A DNA stretch of 37,851 bases from Patescibacteria group bacterium (GTDB lineage: Bacteria; Patescibacteriota; Patescibacteriia; SCPX01): the NCBI GenBank assembly GCA_004298615.1, contig SCPX01000058.1, positions 1 to 37,851 on the forward strand, given 5' to 3'. Both the position numbers and the translations under genes were made by a program. This document shows positions 6,756 to 14,548 of the stretch, in pieces (the first letter of the stretch is position 1; each line of letters opens with the position of its first letter). Under the pieces are notes generated by a model. The model made no database searches and was not told where the DNA came from. It saw nothing but the letters and a program-made list of their open reading frames with translations.

Positions 6756-6795
6756 GCGGATTGATCGCGGATAAATACGCGGATCAGACGCGGAT
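6756..6795 (+). repeat. Four GCGGAT direct repeats phased by one helical turn
   Basis: GCGGAT occurs at 6756, 6767, 6779 and 6790, spaced 11, 12 and 11 bases, in the 66-base gap before the DUF3006 gene. Such spacing puts all copies on one face of the helix and could be a binding array. A 20-codon frame also runs through the stretch, so the repeat may simply be decayed coding DNA. Confidence 0.35.
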
Positions 6796-6811
6796 TCGCA
6801 TGAAATGATTT

Positions 6812-7063
6812 ATGGCGGAAAAAGAGAAATTGTCCGAGGGGGACGGCATTCAATGCGCGATTGATCGGTTTGAAGGCGATACGGCGGTTCTTTTGACCGA
6901 AGCGAAAGAAAAAATTTATATTCCCAAGAAATATCTGCCGACGCAGGCAAAAGAAGGCGGCATCGTCGCAATAAAAGTAAACAGCCTTGAAGACATAGAA
7001 AAACAGCGCGCCCAAACGGCCAAAGATATTTTAAACGAACTTTTTGGAGAGCATCCGCAATGA
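6812..7063 (+). CDS. DUF3006-family small protein
   Basis: The 83-residue product matches the DUF3006 pattern: an opening AIDRFEGDTAVLL strand, a middle IPKKYLPTQAKEGGIVAIKV resembling the family's 'P...LP..AKEGD...' block, and a helical tail. The biochemical function is unknown. Members are often encoded beside secreted or cell-envelope proteins. Here its stop overlaps the VanW start (ATGA at 7060-7063), so the two are probably co-translated. No Shine-Dalgarno site precedes the ATG. Confidence 0.75.
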   Translation: MAEKEKLSEGDGIQCAIDRFEGDTAVLLTEAKEKIYIPKKYLPTQAKEGGIVAIKVNSLEDIEKQRAQTAKDILNELFGEHPQ

Positions 7064-8883
7064 AAAAAGCGTTTGATTTAAAAAAGCATTTTTCCAACGG
7101 CAAAATATCGCGCGCAGCCATTTTGGCGGGCGCGATTTTTGTCATTATTGTTTTGAGCGCTTTGGACGGATTTTTGGCTTACGCTTATCAATACAAAGAT
7201 AAAGCGTACAAAGGCGTGCGGCTCGGAGGAGCCGATTTGTCCGGATTGACTCTCGAGGAAATTGAAAATAAAATCAATCAATACAAGTCAACGGTTGAAA
7301 AGGACGGGATTAAAATCGTCTCGCTTGAAAAAACATACCGCCTGCTCACTTCCACGGCTTCGCCGGACGCTTCGGCCGCCCGGGATTTGATCGTTTTCCA
7401 GCCAAACGGTTTGGCAAAAAATATATACAATACGGGCAAAGACAAAGGCATTGTCAGAAATCTTGAAACAGTATTTTCCCTATTGATTGCCCCGAAAAAA
7501 TTTACGATCAACTTTGAGTACGATGAAAAAAAAGTCGCGGAAACTTTGGAAGATTTTTTTCAGGACGAGGAAACGGCTCCGCAAAACGCCAATATTAATA
7601 TTGGCGATGGCAATGCTCTGTCCGCGATCAAAGAAAAAGAAGGAAAAGTTTTTCCGTGGGACAAAATCAATGATGAAATAAAAAATCGATTGAGCGATCT
7701 CTCGCTTGAGCCGGTGCAAATCTCTTTGGAAACCGAAACGCCGCAAATAGTTTTGAATGACGCCAAGTCGGCCGAATCAAAAGTATCTCAAATTTTGGCT
7801 CGCCTGCCGCTCAAAGCGGAGATCGGAGACAAATCGTGGGAAATAAGCAAAGAAATTCTGGCCGGCGGTTTGGCTTTGGAGCGCGAAAATAAAAAAATCA
7901 TTATTTCATTGACGGATAAAGCGTCGGAAGATTTTTTTGAAAAAATCGCCAAAGAAATTGAAATACCCGCCTTGGATTCAAAATTCAGAATGGAAAACGG
8001 GAAGGTGGCGGAATTTCAAAAGAGCTTGCCCGGGCTGGCGATTGATCGGGAATTGACCCGCCAAAATATTATTGAATCTTTGAATAATCCGGAAAAGCCG
8101 GCAGCCGCGATTGTCACAAAAGAAGTTCCTCCCCAATACACCGATTCGGAAGCCGACAGTCTGGGAATCAGAGAATTGGTGGCGCAGGGCAAAACCAGTT
8201 TTGCCGGAAGTCCCAAAAATCGGCGCATCAATATCAAAGTGGCGGCGGACAAATTAAACGGCATTATCATAAAGCCGGGAGAAATTTTTTCCACTATCAC
8301 GGCGGTGGGGCCGGTGGACGGCAAAAACGGCTATTTGCCGGAATTGGTCATCAAAGGCAATCGGACCGTTCCCGAGTACGGCGGGGGCTTGTGCCAAATC
8401 GGCACGACTTTTTTCCGCGTGGTTTTAAACGCGGGATTGCCGGTATTGGAACGGCGCAACCATTCATACCGCGTATCGTACTATGAGCCCCCGGTAGGAA
8501 TGGACGCGACGATTTATGAGCCAAAGCCGGATTTTCGGTTTACCAATGATTATGCGACGCCCCTGCTTTTGCAAACGCGCATTGAAGGCGATAATCTGAT
8601 TTTTGAATTTTACGGGACTAAAGACGATCGAACGGTGGAGAGCACGGAGCCGCGCATTTATAATTATGTAAAGCCGGGGCCGAAAAAAATAATTGAAACC
8701 GAGGATTTGAAACCGGGGGAAACCAAATGCATTGAAAAAGCGCATACCGGAGCGGACGCGGAATTCACTTACACGGTCAAATACGCGAGCGGAGAAACAA
8801 AAAAAGAAACATTCACGAGCCACTACAAGCCCTGGCAAGAGGTCTGTCTGGTAGGCAAAGCTCCGGCCAAAGAAGCGGAATAA
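7060..8883 (+). CDS. VanW-family envelope protein with peptidoglycan-binding-like repeats
   Basis: This 607-residue, membrane-anchored extracytoplasmic protein has a short basic N-terminus and a transmembrane helix at about 18-42. Two repeats of the kind that precedes VanW domains (PG_binding_4-like, about 50-180 and 195-355) follow. The VanW domain spans about 384-510, with the GGGLCQIGTT signature at 441-450 and the NHSYRVSYY block at 467-475. A beta-rich C-terminal domain (about 525-600) has KYASGETKKE and may be G5-like. VanW proteins are found in vancomycin-resistance clusters and widely in Gram-positive and CPR genomes; their reaction is not established. It is the last gene of the 6075-8883 run. 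Confidence 0.9.
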   Translation: MKKAFDLKKHFSNGKISRAAILAGAIFVIIVLSALDGFLAYAYQYKDKAYKGVRLGGADLSGLTLEEIENKINQYKSTVEKDGIKIVSLEKTYRLLTSTASPDASAARDLIVFQPNGLAKNIYNTGKDKGIVRNLETVFSLLIAPKKFTINFEYDEKKVAETLEDFFQDEETAPQNANINIGDGNALSAIKEKEGKVFPWDKINDEIKNRLSDLSLEPVQISLETETPQIVLNDAKSAESKVSQILARLPLKAEIGDKSWEISKEILAGGLALERENKKIIISLTDKASEDFFEKIAKEIEIPALDSKFRMENGKVAEFQKSLPGLAIDRELTRQNIIESLNNPEKPAAAIVTKEVPPQYTDSEADSLGIRELVAQGKTSFAGSPKNRRINIKVAADKLNGIIIKPGEIFSTITAVGPVDGKNGYLPELVIKGNRTVPEYGGGLCQIGTTFFRVVLNAGLPVLERRNHSYRVSYYEPPVGMDATIYEPKPDFRFTNDYATPLLLQTRIEGDNLIFEFYGTKDDRTVESTEPRIYNYVKPGPKKIIETEDLKPGETKCIEKAHTGADAEFTYTVKYASGETKKETFTSHYKPWQEVCLVGKAPAKEAE

Positions 8884-8940
8884 ATTGGTACTCTGAGTGA
8901 TTTAACTTAAATATTTTATTTGTGTTAAGTAGAATAGTTT

Positions 8941-9712
8941 ATGCCAATTTTCAATGATATAAACTTAGATAATTGGAAAGAATCAGAAATTTGGACTGAC
9001 AGCCTTTGGATTATCGCCGAAAGAGACAAAATTGGAAAGCATGACGGTTTTTACCATGGCAATTTTGTTCCGCAAATCCCTCATCAACTAATTTTGCGAT
9101 ACACAAAAAAGAATGATATTATTTTTGATCCTTTTGTCGGAAGCGGAACAACCGCTTATGAAGCCGAAAGTTTGGGCAGGCACTTTAATTGGTATTGATA
9201 TTCAGCCGAAGCTCATCAGTCACATTAAAAGTAAAGTGGATAATAAAAGTTATTTTGCAGAACTATTGGCTGGCGACAGCGTAAAAGCTGAAACTTTTAA
9301 TAAAGTAAATGAAGTTTTAAAAAATCGCAAAAAGAGAAATGTTCAACTGGCGATTTTACACCCGCCTTATGCGGACATAATTAAATTTAGCGACCAGAAA
9401 GATGATCTGTCAAATACCAAGTCGCTTAGGGAGTTTTTAGAAAAATTTTCAGCGGCCTTGAAAAACACGATCGAAATTTTAGAAAAAGGCAGATATTTAG
9501 CGATTGTTATCGGCGACAAGTATACGGCTGGCAGATGGATACCTTTGGGATTTTATTGTTTGAATGAAGCGCAAAAATTAGGGTTGACGCTGAAAAGTAT
9601 TATAATTAAGAATATGGCGGGTAACCGCGCCAAACAAAATAAAGAAAGCGTTTGGCGATACAGAGCACTTTCAAGCGATTATTATATTTTCAAACAATTG
9701 CAATATGCGTAA
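8941..9712 (+). pseudogene. DNA methyltransferase interrupted by a frameshift
   Basis: Two overlapping frames each encode half of one DNA methyltransferase. The first (8941-9198) carries the AdoMet-binding DPFVGSGTT (residues 63-71) and stops after a short out-of-family tail. The second runs to 9712 and carries IGIDIQPKL, the catalytic HPPY and a late conserved region ending at QLQYA. The family normally continues from the first into the second without interruption, which points to one extra base at about 9183-9190. This could be true decay, an assembly error or slippage. The FxGxGTT-before-HPPY order differs from the LexA-fused enzyme. The downstream putative restriction enzyme overlaps its 3' end by eight bases, as in a restriction-modification operon. 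The AT-rich base composition differs from flanking genes and suggests transfer. Confidence 0.8.
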
Positions 9713-10436
9713 TAATAACGATACAACTTATTCTGAGGCAATAGAAAAAATAATGTTAAACAATGGATATTTTGCTCCATTGAAACTTTTGTATAAGGAA
9801 ATTTGGAATTATAAAGACAAATCAAAAATAATTGGAAAAACTCCTGATTATACAATTCAAGAAAGAGTCCAGCGAGATAAGCGATTTACAAGAATTGGAT
9901 TGGGTGTCTATGCCTTGACTGATTATTTGGATAAGTTTCCTAAAATAGCTGAACCAAAAAATGAGGCGGAGAAAACAAATAGAAAGCACGCAGAGGTGCA
10001 GGGTATGCTTTTAGAAATTGGAAATTTCAAGCCCGAAGTCGAAGATACATATACAAACGATAAAAAATGGGCATTTCAAAATAAAACACTCGGTAGCTTG
10101 GCAACACTAAATATGGTGCCAGCTTTCACTTATGAAAAAATTGTAAAAGAAAGTGCAAGTTTTGCTGATGTTATTTGGTTTAATAACAGGGGTTTTCCGT
10201 ATAAAATATTTGAAGTGGAGCACTCAACGGATTTTCGCGATGCTTTTATTAAATTTATGGAGTTGCAAGATTTTGTTACTGAATTTTATTGTGTATCGTC
10301 AGAAGATAGAAAAATAAAATTTGAAAGAGAAAAAAATAAAACTGCTTTTAAGCCAATTGACAGCAGGTTAAAGTTTTTAACTTATGAGCAAGTTGAAAAT
10401 GATTATCAAAATATTTTAAAGAAAACTTATATTTAG
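9705..10436 (+). CDS. HARE-HTH protein, putative type II restriction endonuclease
   Basis: The 243-residue product begins with a HARE-HTH (HB1/ASXL) winged-helix domain at about 9-71, shown by EAIEKIML, GKTPDYTIQERV and the RIGLGVYAL end. HARE-HTH domains are often attached to restriction enzymes and DNA-acting proteins. The C-terminal half has a possible PD-(D/E)xK-type core, with Asp155 in SFADVIWF and the strand KIFEVEHST carrying Glu170 and Glu172. The usual lysine is not evident. Coupling to the methyltransferase upstream (eight-base overlap) supports a restriction role, which is inferred. With the methyltransferase frameshifted, a live nuclease would be risky for the cell, so this enzyme may be inactive or the site may be protected otherwise. 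Confidence 0.65.
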   Translation: MRNNNDTTYSEAIEKIMLNNGYFAPLKLLYKEIWNYKDKSKIIGKTPDYTIQERVQRDKRFTRIGLGVYALTDYLDKFPKIAEPKNEAEKTNRKHAEVQGMLLEIGNFKPEVEDTYTNDKKWAFQNKTLGSLATLNMVPAFTYEKIVKESASFADVIWFNNRGFPYKIFEVEHSTDFRDAFIKFMELQDFVTEFYCVSSEDRKIKFEREKNKTAFKPIDSRLKFLTYEQVENDYQNILKKTYI

Positions 10437-10447
10437 TCTTAAAAAAT

Positions 10448-10741
10448 ATGTTAAAAATAAATATTCATATTGGTGATGAAATAAGAAAAGCCATAAAAGA
10501 TATTTATGGAAAAGATGATTATGACACAGTTGATTGTGTGGTTAATGACATCATCGACAGATATTTGAATGCTGAATATTTTGATCAGAAATTGGGTTTA
10601 GAAGAAAATAATGATTGTGAAATATGTAAGTTTTGTGGAGAAAAATCTAAGCATAGTAGAATGATAGATGTTGACGGAAGAAATTTAGAAGAATACAATG
10701 TGTGTGAAAATTGTGGTTCAGGTTATCCTGTCTTAGAATAA
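10448..10741 (+). CDS. Zinc-ribbon protein of unknown function in the decaying restriction-modification locus
   Basis: I do not recognise the N-terminal 50 residues (helical, with VVNDIIDRYL). The C-terminal part has CKFCGEKS and CENCGSGYP, two CxxC knuckles forming one zinc ribbon, at about residues 59-93. It follows the HARE-HTH gene by 11 bases. The product could bind nucleic acid or be a controller protein, but nothing proves it. The stop falls where the D12 methylase remnant becomes recognisable, so this gene may have replaced that methylase's front half. Confidence 0.6.
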   Translation: MLKINIHIGDEIRKAIKDIYGKDDYDTVDCVVNDIIDRYLNAEYFDQKLGLEENNDCEICKFCGEKSKHSRMIDVDGRNLEEYNVCENCGSGYPVLE

Positions 10742-11097
10742 TTTTGCAAAATTATCATATACTTGAAACTATAGCGAAATACGATAATCCTGAAATTCAC
10801 GGAAAAACCGGCTTGCGAGAATATCAAAATCAAAAATCGCTTTATTGTTCAAGAGCGCAAGCAAAAAAAGCGTTTAAAGATTTAATTTTGAAGGCACAAG
10901 CAAAATATATATTTTTAAGCTATAACAATGAGGGCTTGATGACTTTGAACGATATTAAGGAAACAATGAGCCTGCGGGGCAAGTATGGGCATTTTACGAA
11001 AGAATATAATCGTTTCAAAGCTGATAAGTCGGAAAATAGAAACTACACAGCAAGCAAAACAACCGAGTATTTGCATTATGTTATTTGCGCGAGTTAA
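10741..11097 (+). pseudogene. 3' remnant of a D12-class adenine-specific DNA methyltransferase
   Basis: The encoded tail has the conserved C-terminal block of FokI-type/D12 adenine methylases: NYHILETIAKYDNPEI, KTGLREYQNQKS, YIFLSYNNEGLM and a RFKADK...ATEYLHY-like ending. The AdoMet-binding and DPPY motifs that should lie upstream are missing. An in-frame ATG at 10711 falls inside the preceding gene and is probably not a real start. The piece is about one third of the family's usual length. It is a third restriction-modification relic in this window, AT-rich like its neighbours. Confidence 0.75.
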
Positions 11098-11107
11098 AGG
11101 ATATAAT

Positions 11108-11135
11108 TTGACCAATGCGTAAAAAAGCATATAAT
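11108..11135 (+). promoter_or_regulatory. Promoter of the bactofilin gene
   Basis: -35 TTGACC (11108-11113), 16-bp spacer, -10 TATAAT (11130-11135). A second TATAAT at 11141-11146 could serve as an alternative -10 box. The leader to the ATG at 11170 is about 28 nt. Confidence 0.65.
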
Positions 11136-11169
11136 TACCCTATAATTAACGATTAATTTTTTATTGATT

Positions 11170-11553
11170 ATGGCTATTTTTAGACAAGAAGAGTCAATTC
11201 AAACGAGTGAAACCAAGCCGACCACGGTCATCGGCCGCGGCATTTCGGCCCAAGGCGATATTGAAGGTGCGGGCGATATCGTGGTTGAGGGAAAAATCAA
11301 AGGAAAAATCACCACTTCGGGGACGGTGCGGATCGGGCGGGAAGCGGAAATTCACGCGGATATCCACGCCTCTAGCGTGCATATTGCCGGCGCCATTCAC
11401 GGCAATGTCAGCTCCAAAGAAATTGTGGAGCTTTCCGAAACCGGCAAGCTCTGGGGTAATATAAAATCAAAAGCCGTCAATATCGCAAGCGGCGCCGTCT
11501 TCAACGGAACATGCCAAATGGGCGAAGAAAGCAAAGAGGCGGTAAAAAAATAA
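11170..11553 (+). CDS. Bactofilin family cytoskeletal protein
   Basis: Bactofilins self-assemble into nucleotide-independent filaments that scaffold envelope and shape proteins. The 127-residue product has a short disordered head (about 1-18), then a beta-helix core with regular six-residue turns (VIGRGISAQGDIEGAGDIVVEG, KGKITTSGTVRIGREAEIHADI and following) to about 115, then a lysine-rich tail. Length and composition are typical. The ATG at 11170 is chosen over a TTG two codons upstream. An inverted repeat at 11596-11619 follows. No other cell-shape gene is adjacent. Confidence 0.92.
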   Translation: MAIFRQEESIQTSETKPTTVIGRGISAQGDIEGAGDIVVEGKIKGKITTSGTVRIGREAEIHADIHASSVHIAGAIHGNVSSKEIVELSETGKLWGNIKSKAVNIASGAVFNGTCQMGEESKEAVKK

Positions 11554-11595
11554 GCGCTTACTCTTGAAATATTTTTCTTTATAAAGCTATTTTTT

Positions 11596-11619
11596 GTGAA
11601 ATTTGAATGCAAATTTCAC
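11596..11619 (+). terminator. Hairpin after bactofilin
   Basis: GTGAAATTT and AAATTTCAC form a 9-bp stem around a six-base loop, about 40 bases after the bactofilin stop. The following AAATTTCTTTAATTTT is T-rich but not an uninterrupted T run, so termination efficiency is uncertain. Confidence 0.45.
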
Positions 11620-11631
11620 AAATTTCTTTAA

Positions 11632-11659
11632 TTTTGAATTTTTAGTTTTGAACTTTAAA
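11632..11659. repeat. Degenerate four-copy heptamer repeat (TTTTGAA-like) upstream of the DAGK-like gene
   Basis: Four consecutive heptamers, TTTTGAA, TTTTTAG, TTTTGAA and CTTTAAA, lie directly before the 11670 gene. The 4 x 7 layout matches the elements inside trmD, leuS and tsaC, but with a different unit sequence. Confidence 0.6.
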
Positions 11660-11669
11660 TTTACTTGTT

Positions 11670-12431
11670 ATGTCTTCTCATCTTTATTTCATTGATTCCG
11701 GAATTACGCGAGCGCCGAAGACCGAAGAAAAGCTGGTGGAGCTTGAAAAAAGCATTGTTGAATTGGGCATTGCCGGATCGATAATCAGATTATCGCCGTT
11801 AAAGACCATTCAGGACACATTAAGCTCGCGCAATTTCCAAAACATCCAGACAATCGTCGGAGTGGGGGGCGACGAGCTTTTTTTCAATCTGCTAGATTGC
11901 GTCTGCGATAAACCGCTGGTTTTGGGAATGATCGCCGTCATGCCGTCTCCGATTTTAAAATATCTGGGCGTTCCGGAAGGGCTGGACGGCAGCAAAATAA
12001 TCGCCCATCGGATAACCAAATCCATAGATTGCGGCCGAATCAACCAAAAGTATTTTTTCTCGTCCGTTATCATTCCTTCCGCGTATGAAGCGAATTTGGA
12101 CGGCCGATTCAATCTGTCCATTGACGCTTCCGAAGCGGCGGCCAATGATATGTTTATGCGTGCCGTCAACATTGATTTTAATGAACCGGTGCCCCATCAA
12201 GCCGAGCGGCTGAAATTGGAAGTGGTGAAAAAAACAAAAAAAATGTTTCGCAATGATGCGAGCGAAACGCAAAGCTCTTTTGTTTTTTCCAAATTGAAAA
12301 TTTCCGGTTCGAGCGAAGAGCCGGTGACGGCCGACGGGCAAAAAACATTCAAGCCGCCGCTGGAGATCGCGGCGGCTCCCAAATCTTTAAAAATGATCGT
12401 GGGTAAAAACCGCCACCCGATGTTCGGATAA
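11670..12431 (+). CDS. Diacylglycerol-kinase-like (DAGK catalytic superfamily) protein
   Basis: The fold is recognisable by TIVGVGGDELFFNLLD (about residues 51-66), which aligns with the GGDGT...N nucleotide loop of YegS/DgkB lipid kinases. PLVLGMIAVMPSPILKYLGVP matches the loop normally reading PLGT.NDFA, and IDCGRINQKYFFSSV matches the 'DLGRVNGRYF' strand. The usual GGDGT is GGDEL and the PLGTGND element is PSPI, so lipid kinase activity is doubtful. It may have another substrate or be a non-catalytic relative. The C-terminal 70 residues are variable. It lies eight bases before tsaE. Confidence 0.6.
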   Translation: MSSHLYFIDSGITRAPKTEEKLVELEKSIVELGIAGSIIRLSPLKTIQDTLSSRNFQNIQTIVGVGGDELFFNLLDCVCDKPLVLGMIAVMPSPILKYLGVPEGLDGSKIIAHRITKSIDCGRINQKYFFSSVIIPSAYEANLDGRFNLSIDASEAAANDMFMRAVNIDFNEPVPHQAERLKLEVVKKTKKMFRNDASETQSSFVFSKLKISGSSEEPVTADGQKTFKPPLEIAAAPKSLKMIVGKNRHPMFG

Positions 12432-12439
12432 TTACGATT

Positions 12440-12895
12440 ATGAAGAAGCCGGGTACGGTAAAAAAAATCAAATCCCTATCGCCGGCTGAAACTCTTGATT
12501 TCGGCCGGACTTGCGCAAGGCTTGTGAAAAACACCACCGTCTTCGCTTTATGGGGTGAGTTGGGAGCGGGAAAAACCACTTTTGTAAAAGGAGCAATAAA
12601 AGAATTGGGCGTAAAAAAAGAAGCGGTCAGTCCCACATTCGCGCTGCTCAAACAATACAGCCTTTCCGGAAATTGGAAAGGCTGGACTTTGCATCATTTT
12701 GATTTGTACCGCTTAAAAAGCGCGCAAGATTTTTTAAATGAGGGCTTTGGCGAAATATTCAAGGAGCCGAAATCAATAATCTTGATAGAATGGCCCGAAC
12801 GAATCAGCGATATTCTGCCCAAAAAAAGAATCGATATTTCATTTTCCCACGGCGATTTTTCAAAAATCAGGATCATTGGAATCAAGGGATTGTAA
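12440..12895 (+). CDS. tsaE: TsaE, ATPase of the tRNA t6A37 threonylcarbamoylation complex
   Basis: TsaE is the P-loop ATPase that works with TsaB and TsaD to transfer the threonylcarbamoyl group to A37 of ANN-reading tRNAs. The 151-residue product has Walker A GELGAGKTTF at about 40-49, the SPTFALLKQY switch at about 69-78, HHFDLYRL at about 90-97 and the late IILIEWPERI at about 118-127, all family signatures. The length is normal. It follows the DAGK-like gene closely and is convergent with the PRC-barrel gene. The partner TsaC, which makes the threonylcarbamoyl-AMP, is at the right edge of the window. Confidence 0.95.
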   Translation: MKKPGTVKKIKSLSPAETLDFGRTCARLVKNTTVFALWGELGAGKTTFVKGAIKELGVKKEAVSPTFALLKQYSLSGNWKGWTLHHFDLYRLKSAQDFLNEGFGEIFKEPKSIILIEWPERISDILPKKRIDISFSHGDFSKIRIIGIKGL

Positions 12896-12902
12896 TTTGA
12901 AT

Positions 12903-13175
12903 TTAAGCAGGTTGTCCGGCGGGGGCGGATATTTTTTCTTTAACCGCGTTGTCCTCCACTGTCATTTGTTCTTGGGAAATCGCAATGACTTGCGCCGGTT
13001 TGATTATCAAATTGCCGCTGAAAAGTCCGGATAAAAATCGTCCCGGCTTGACATAATAAGCCGAGATTTTTTGGTTTTCCGCGTCTATTTCAAAATCCGT
13101 GATCCGCCCCACTTCTTCTCCGCTTTCGGTCAGAACCTTCAGATTGATTAAATTTTGCGAGAGCAGGACGGCCAT
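12903..13175 (-). CDS. PRC-barrel domain protein
   Basis: The 90-residue product is a PRC barrel: an opening LINLKVLTESGEEVGRITDFEID, a middle beta stretch ISAYYVKPG and the closing LIIKPAQVIAI. PRC barrels occur in RimM and photosynthetic reaction-centre H subunits and also alone as small, poorly understood proteins. Here it is the last gene of the minus-strand rpmH-rnpA-yidD-yidC run, eight bases after yidC, and ends eight bases from tsaE on the opposite strand. The function is unknown; an envelope or ribosome-related role is inferred from position only. Confidence 0.8.
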   Translation of the reverse strand: MAVLLSQNLINLKVLTESGEEVGRITDFEIDAENQKISAYYVKPGRFLSGLFSGNLIIKPAQVIAISQEQMTVEDNAVKEKISAPAGQPA

Positions 13176-13183
13176 AACGAGCG

Positions 13184-13939
13184 TTATGATTGCGCGGCTA
13201 TCCCGCCTTGGCGGGATTCATTGGCGTGCCGCTTGAAAACAATGTATTGCTGGATGATTGAAAAAATCGTGGAAACAGTCCAATAAACCATAAGTCCGGA
13301 AGGCAAGCTCCAGCCGATCACTATTGTCATCACGGGCGCTATGTACATCATTTGCTTGTTCATGGTGGCGGCGAAAGCTTCGTCTTTGCCCTCGTCTTTG
13401 CCGTCTGATTTCGGATGCGGCACTTTGGAATGCATCAGCATTCTGGTTTGCCAAAATTGCAGCGCGGCCGCCGCAATGGCCAAAATAGGGCTGGCGTGAG
13501 CGATGTCTAAGAATCCGAAAGAAATGTAATTGATCGCTTCCGGCCGGCCGACAAAAGAATAAAGATCGGCAAAAGCCGTATCGGTGATTCCGGTTTTGAA
13601 AACGCTGAACAAAGCGATGAGAAAAGGCAATTGGATCAAGAGCGGCAAACAGGAAGAAAAAGGATTGACTTTGTGTTCTTTGTATAATTTGAGCAGTTCT
13701 TTGGCCTGCTGTTCTTTGTTGTTGGCAAACTCTTTTTGGACTTGTTTGATTTTAGGCTGAATGTCTTGCAGGGCTTTTTGCGATCGGATGGAAAGGCTGT
13801 TCAGCGGATATAATGCAAAACGGATTAGAATTGTTAATAATATTATGGCGATTCCCAAATCATGCCCCGGGATAAAATCATAAATCAAAATCAAGCCGTT
13901 GTACAATGGTTGGTAAAATATCGCTTTTAGTATTTCCAT
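13184..13939 (-). CDS. yidC: YidC/Oxa1-family membrane protein insertase
   Basis: YidC inserts and folds membrane proteins alone or with Sec. The 251-residue product lacks the large periplasmic domain of proteobacterial YidC and resembles the short Oxa1/SpoIIIJ type. It has the hydrophobic core PLYNGLILIYDFIP, the positively charged groove region FALYPLNSLSIRSQKALQDI, then conserved LPLLIQLPFLIALFSVF and the last helices SGLMVYWTVSTIFSIIQQY. Two oddities stand out. A doubled GKDE block lies in the loop before the MNKQMMY helix. An 18-bp palindrome (13200-13217) encodes SRQGGI at the extreme C-terminus and looks like an inserted small repeat. It is co-transcribed with rnpA and yidD. Confidence 0.95.
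   Translation of the reverse strand: MEILKAIFYQPLYNGLILIYDFIPGHDLGIAIILLTILIRFALYPLNSLSIRSQKALQDIQPKIKQVQKEFANNKEQQAKELLKLYKEHKVNPFSSCLPLLIQLPFLIALFSVFKTGITDTAFADLYSFVGRPEAINYISFGFLDIAHASPILAIAAAALQFWQTRMLMHSKVPHPKSDGKDEGKDEAFAATMNKQMMYIAPVMTIVIGWSLPSGLMVYWTVSTIFSIIQQYIVFKRHANESRQGGIAAQS
13200..13217. repeat. Small palindrome inside the 3' end of yidC
   Basis: ATCCCGCC, a two-base loop and GGCGGGAT form a perfect hairpin within codons for the last residues of YidC. It resembles the CCGCC/GGCGG blocks of the GC-rich dispersed element at 2159-2213 and 23311-23340. It may act as a stability hairpin near the stop codon. Confidence 0.45.
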
Positions 13940-13947
13940 ATTTTAAT

Positions 13948-14181
13948 TTAAGGTATTTTATCAATCGCCGGTTCGATTAAGGGATTGCATCGCCCCACTC
14001 TTTTGATCGCCAGCCAGCCGCCTTTGATTGTTCCGTGTTTTTCTACGGCTTGAAGCGCGTATTCGGAGCAGGTCGGATGAAATCGGCAAAAGCCGTGCGG
14101 AAAATAATGTTTGATGAATCCGTGATCCGGAGAAAGAGTTTTTTGATAGAAACGGATAATAAATAATACCGGGTATTTCAT
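13948..14181 (-). CDS. yidD: YidD, membrane protein insertion efficiency factor
   Basis: YidD is a small amphipathic protein that assists YidC-dependent insertion. The 77-residue product has the conserved opening IRFYQKTLSP, the CRFHPTCSEYALQAVEKHG core and the RVGRCNPL ending. The family's three cysteines are in place. It is in the standard rnpA-yidD-yidC order, four bases after rnpA and eight before yidC. Confidence 0.95.
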   Translation of the reverse strand: MKYPVLFIIRFYQKTLSPDHGFIKHYFPHGFCRFHPTCSEYALQAVEKHGTIKGGWLAIKRVGRCNPLIEPAIDKIP

Positions 14182-14185
14182 AAGG

Positions 14186-14542
14186 CTATCGGCGGATTGT
14201 TTTCTGTCCGGAAAAGAAATTTTCCAGAGTCTTGTACAAGTCGTGGTAGGTGGCGCCCAAAATCGGTTTTTTCGCGTTTATTACAAAATCCAATCCCGGC
14301 GGCGTTTTGTTTTCTTTGGTTAAAATTCTGATCGCTTCGCGCAAAAGCCGTTTGGCTCTGTTTTTTTTCACCGCGGACTTGCTGATTTTATTGGAAACGA
14401 TTATTCCGAATCGCGAGGGAAAATTTTGTCCCGCCAAAGGCCGCCATTGAATCGCCATTTCAGGCAAATTATATCGAAGCCGGCTTTGATAGACTCGCTG
14501 AAAATCTTTTTTCTTTTTCAAGCGATTGATTTTTTTAAGCAT
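14186..14542 (-). CDS. rnpA: Ribonuclease P protein component
   Basis: RnpA binds the RNase P RNA and the 5' leader of pre-tRNAs. The 118-residue product starts with the typical INRLKKKKDFQRVY, contains FGIIVSNKISKSAVKKNRAKRLLREA (the RNR-motif helix, with NRAKRLLRE), and ends with the DFVINAKKPIL strand. The length is normal. It follows rpmH by six bases, as in most bacteria. The RNase P RNA gene itself is not seen in this window. Confidence 0.95.
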   Translation of the reverse strand: MLKKINRLKKKKDFQRVYQSRLRYNLPEMAIQWRPLAGQNFPSRFGIIVSNKISKSAVKKNRAKRLLREAIRILTKENKTPPGLDFVINAKKPILGATYHDLYKTLENFFSGQKTIRR

Positions 14543-14548
14543 ACGGAA

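Noticed and set aside
6746-6808. 20-codon frame between the small membrane protein and DUF3006
   Set aside because: Too short, with no Shine-Dalgarno site; the stretch is better described as the GCGGAT repeat.
10711-11097. Complete 128-residue gene for the D12 methylase piece
   Set aside because: The ATG at 10711 lies within the Zn-ribbon gene and the residues before NYHILETI do not belong to the methylase, so a truncated remnant is the better reading.
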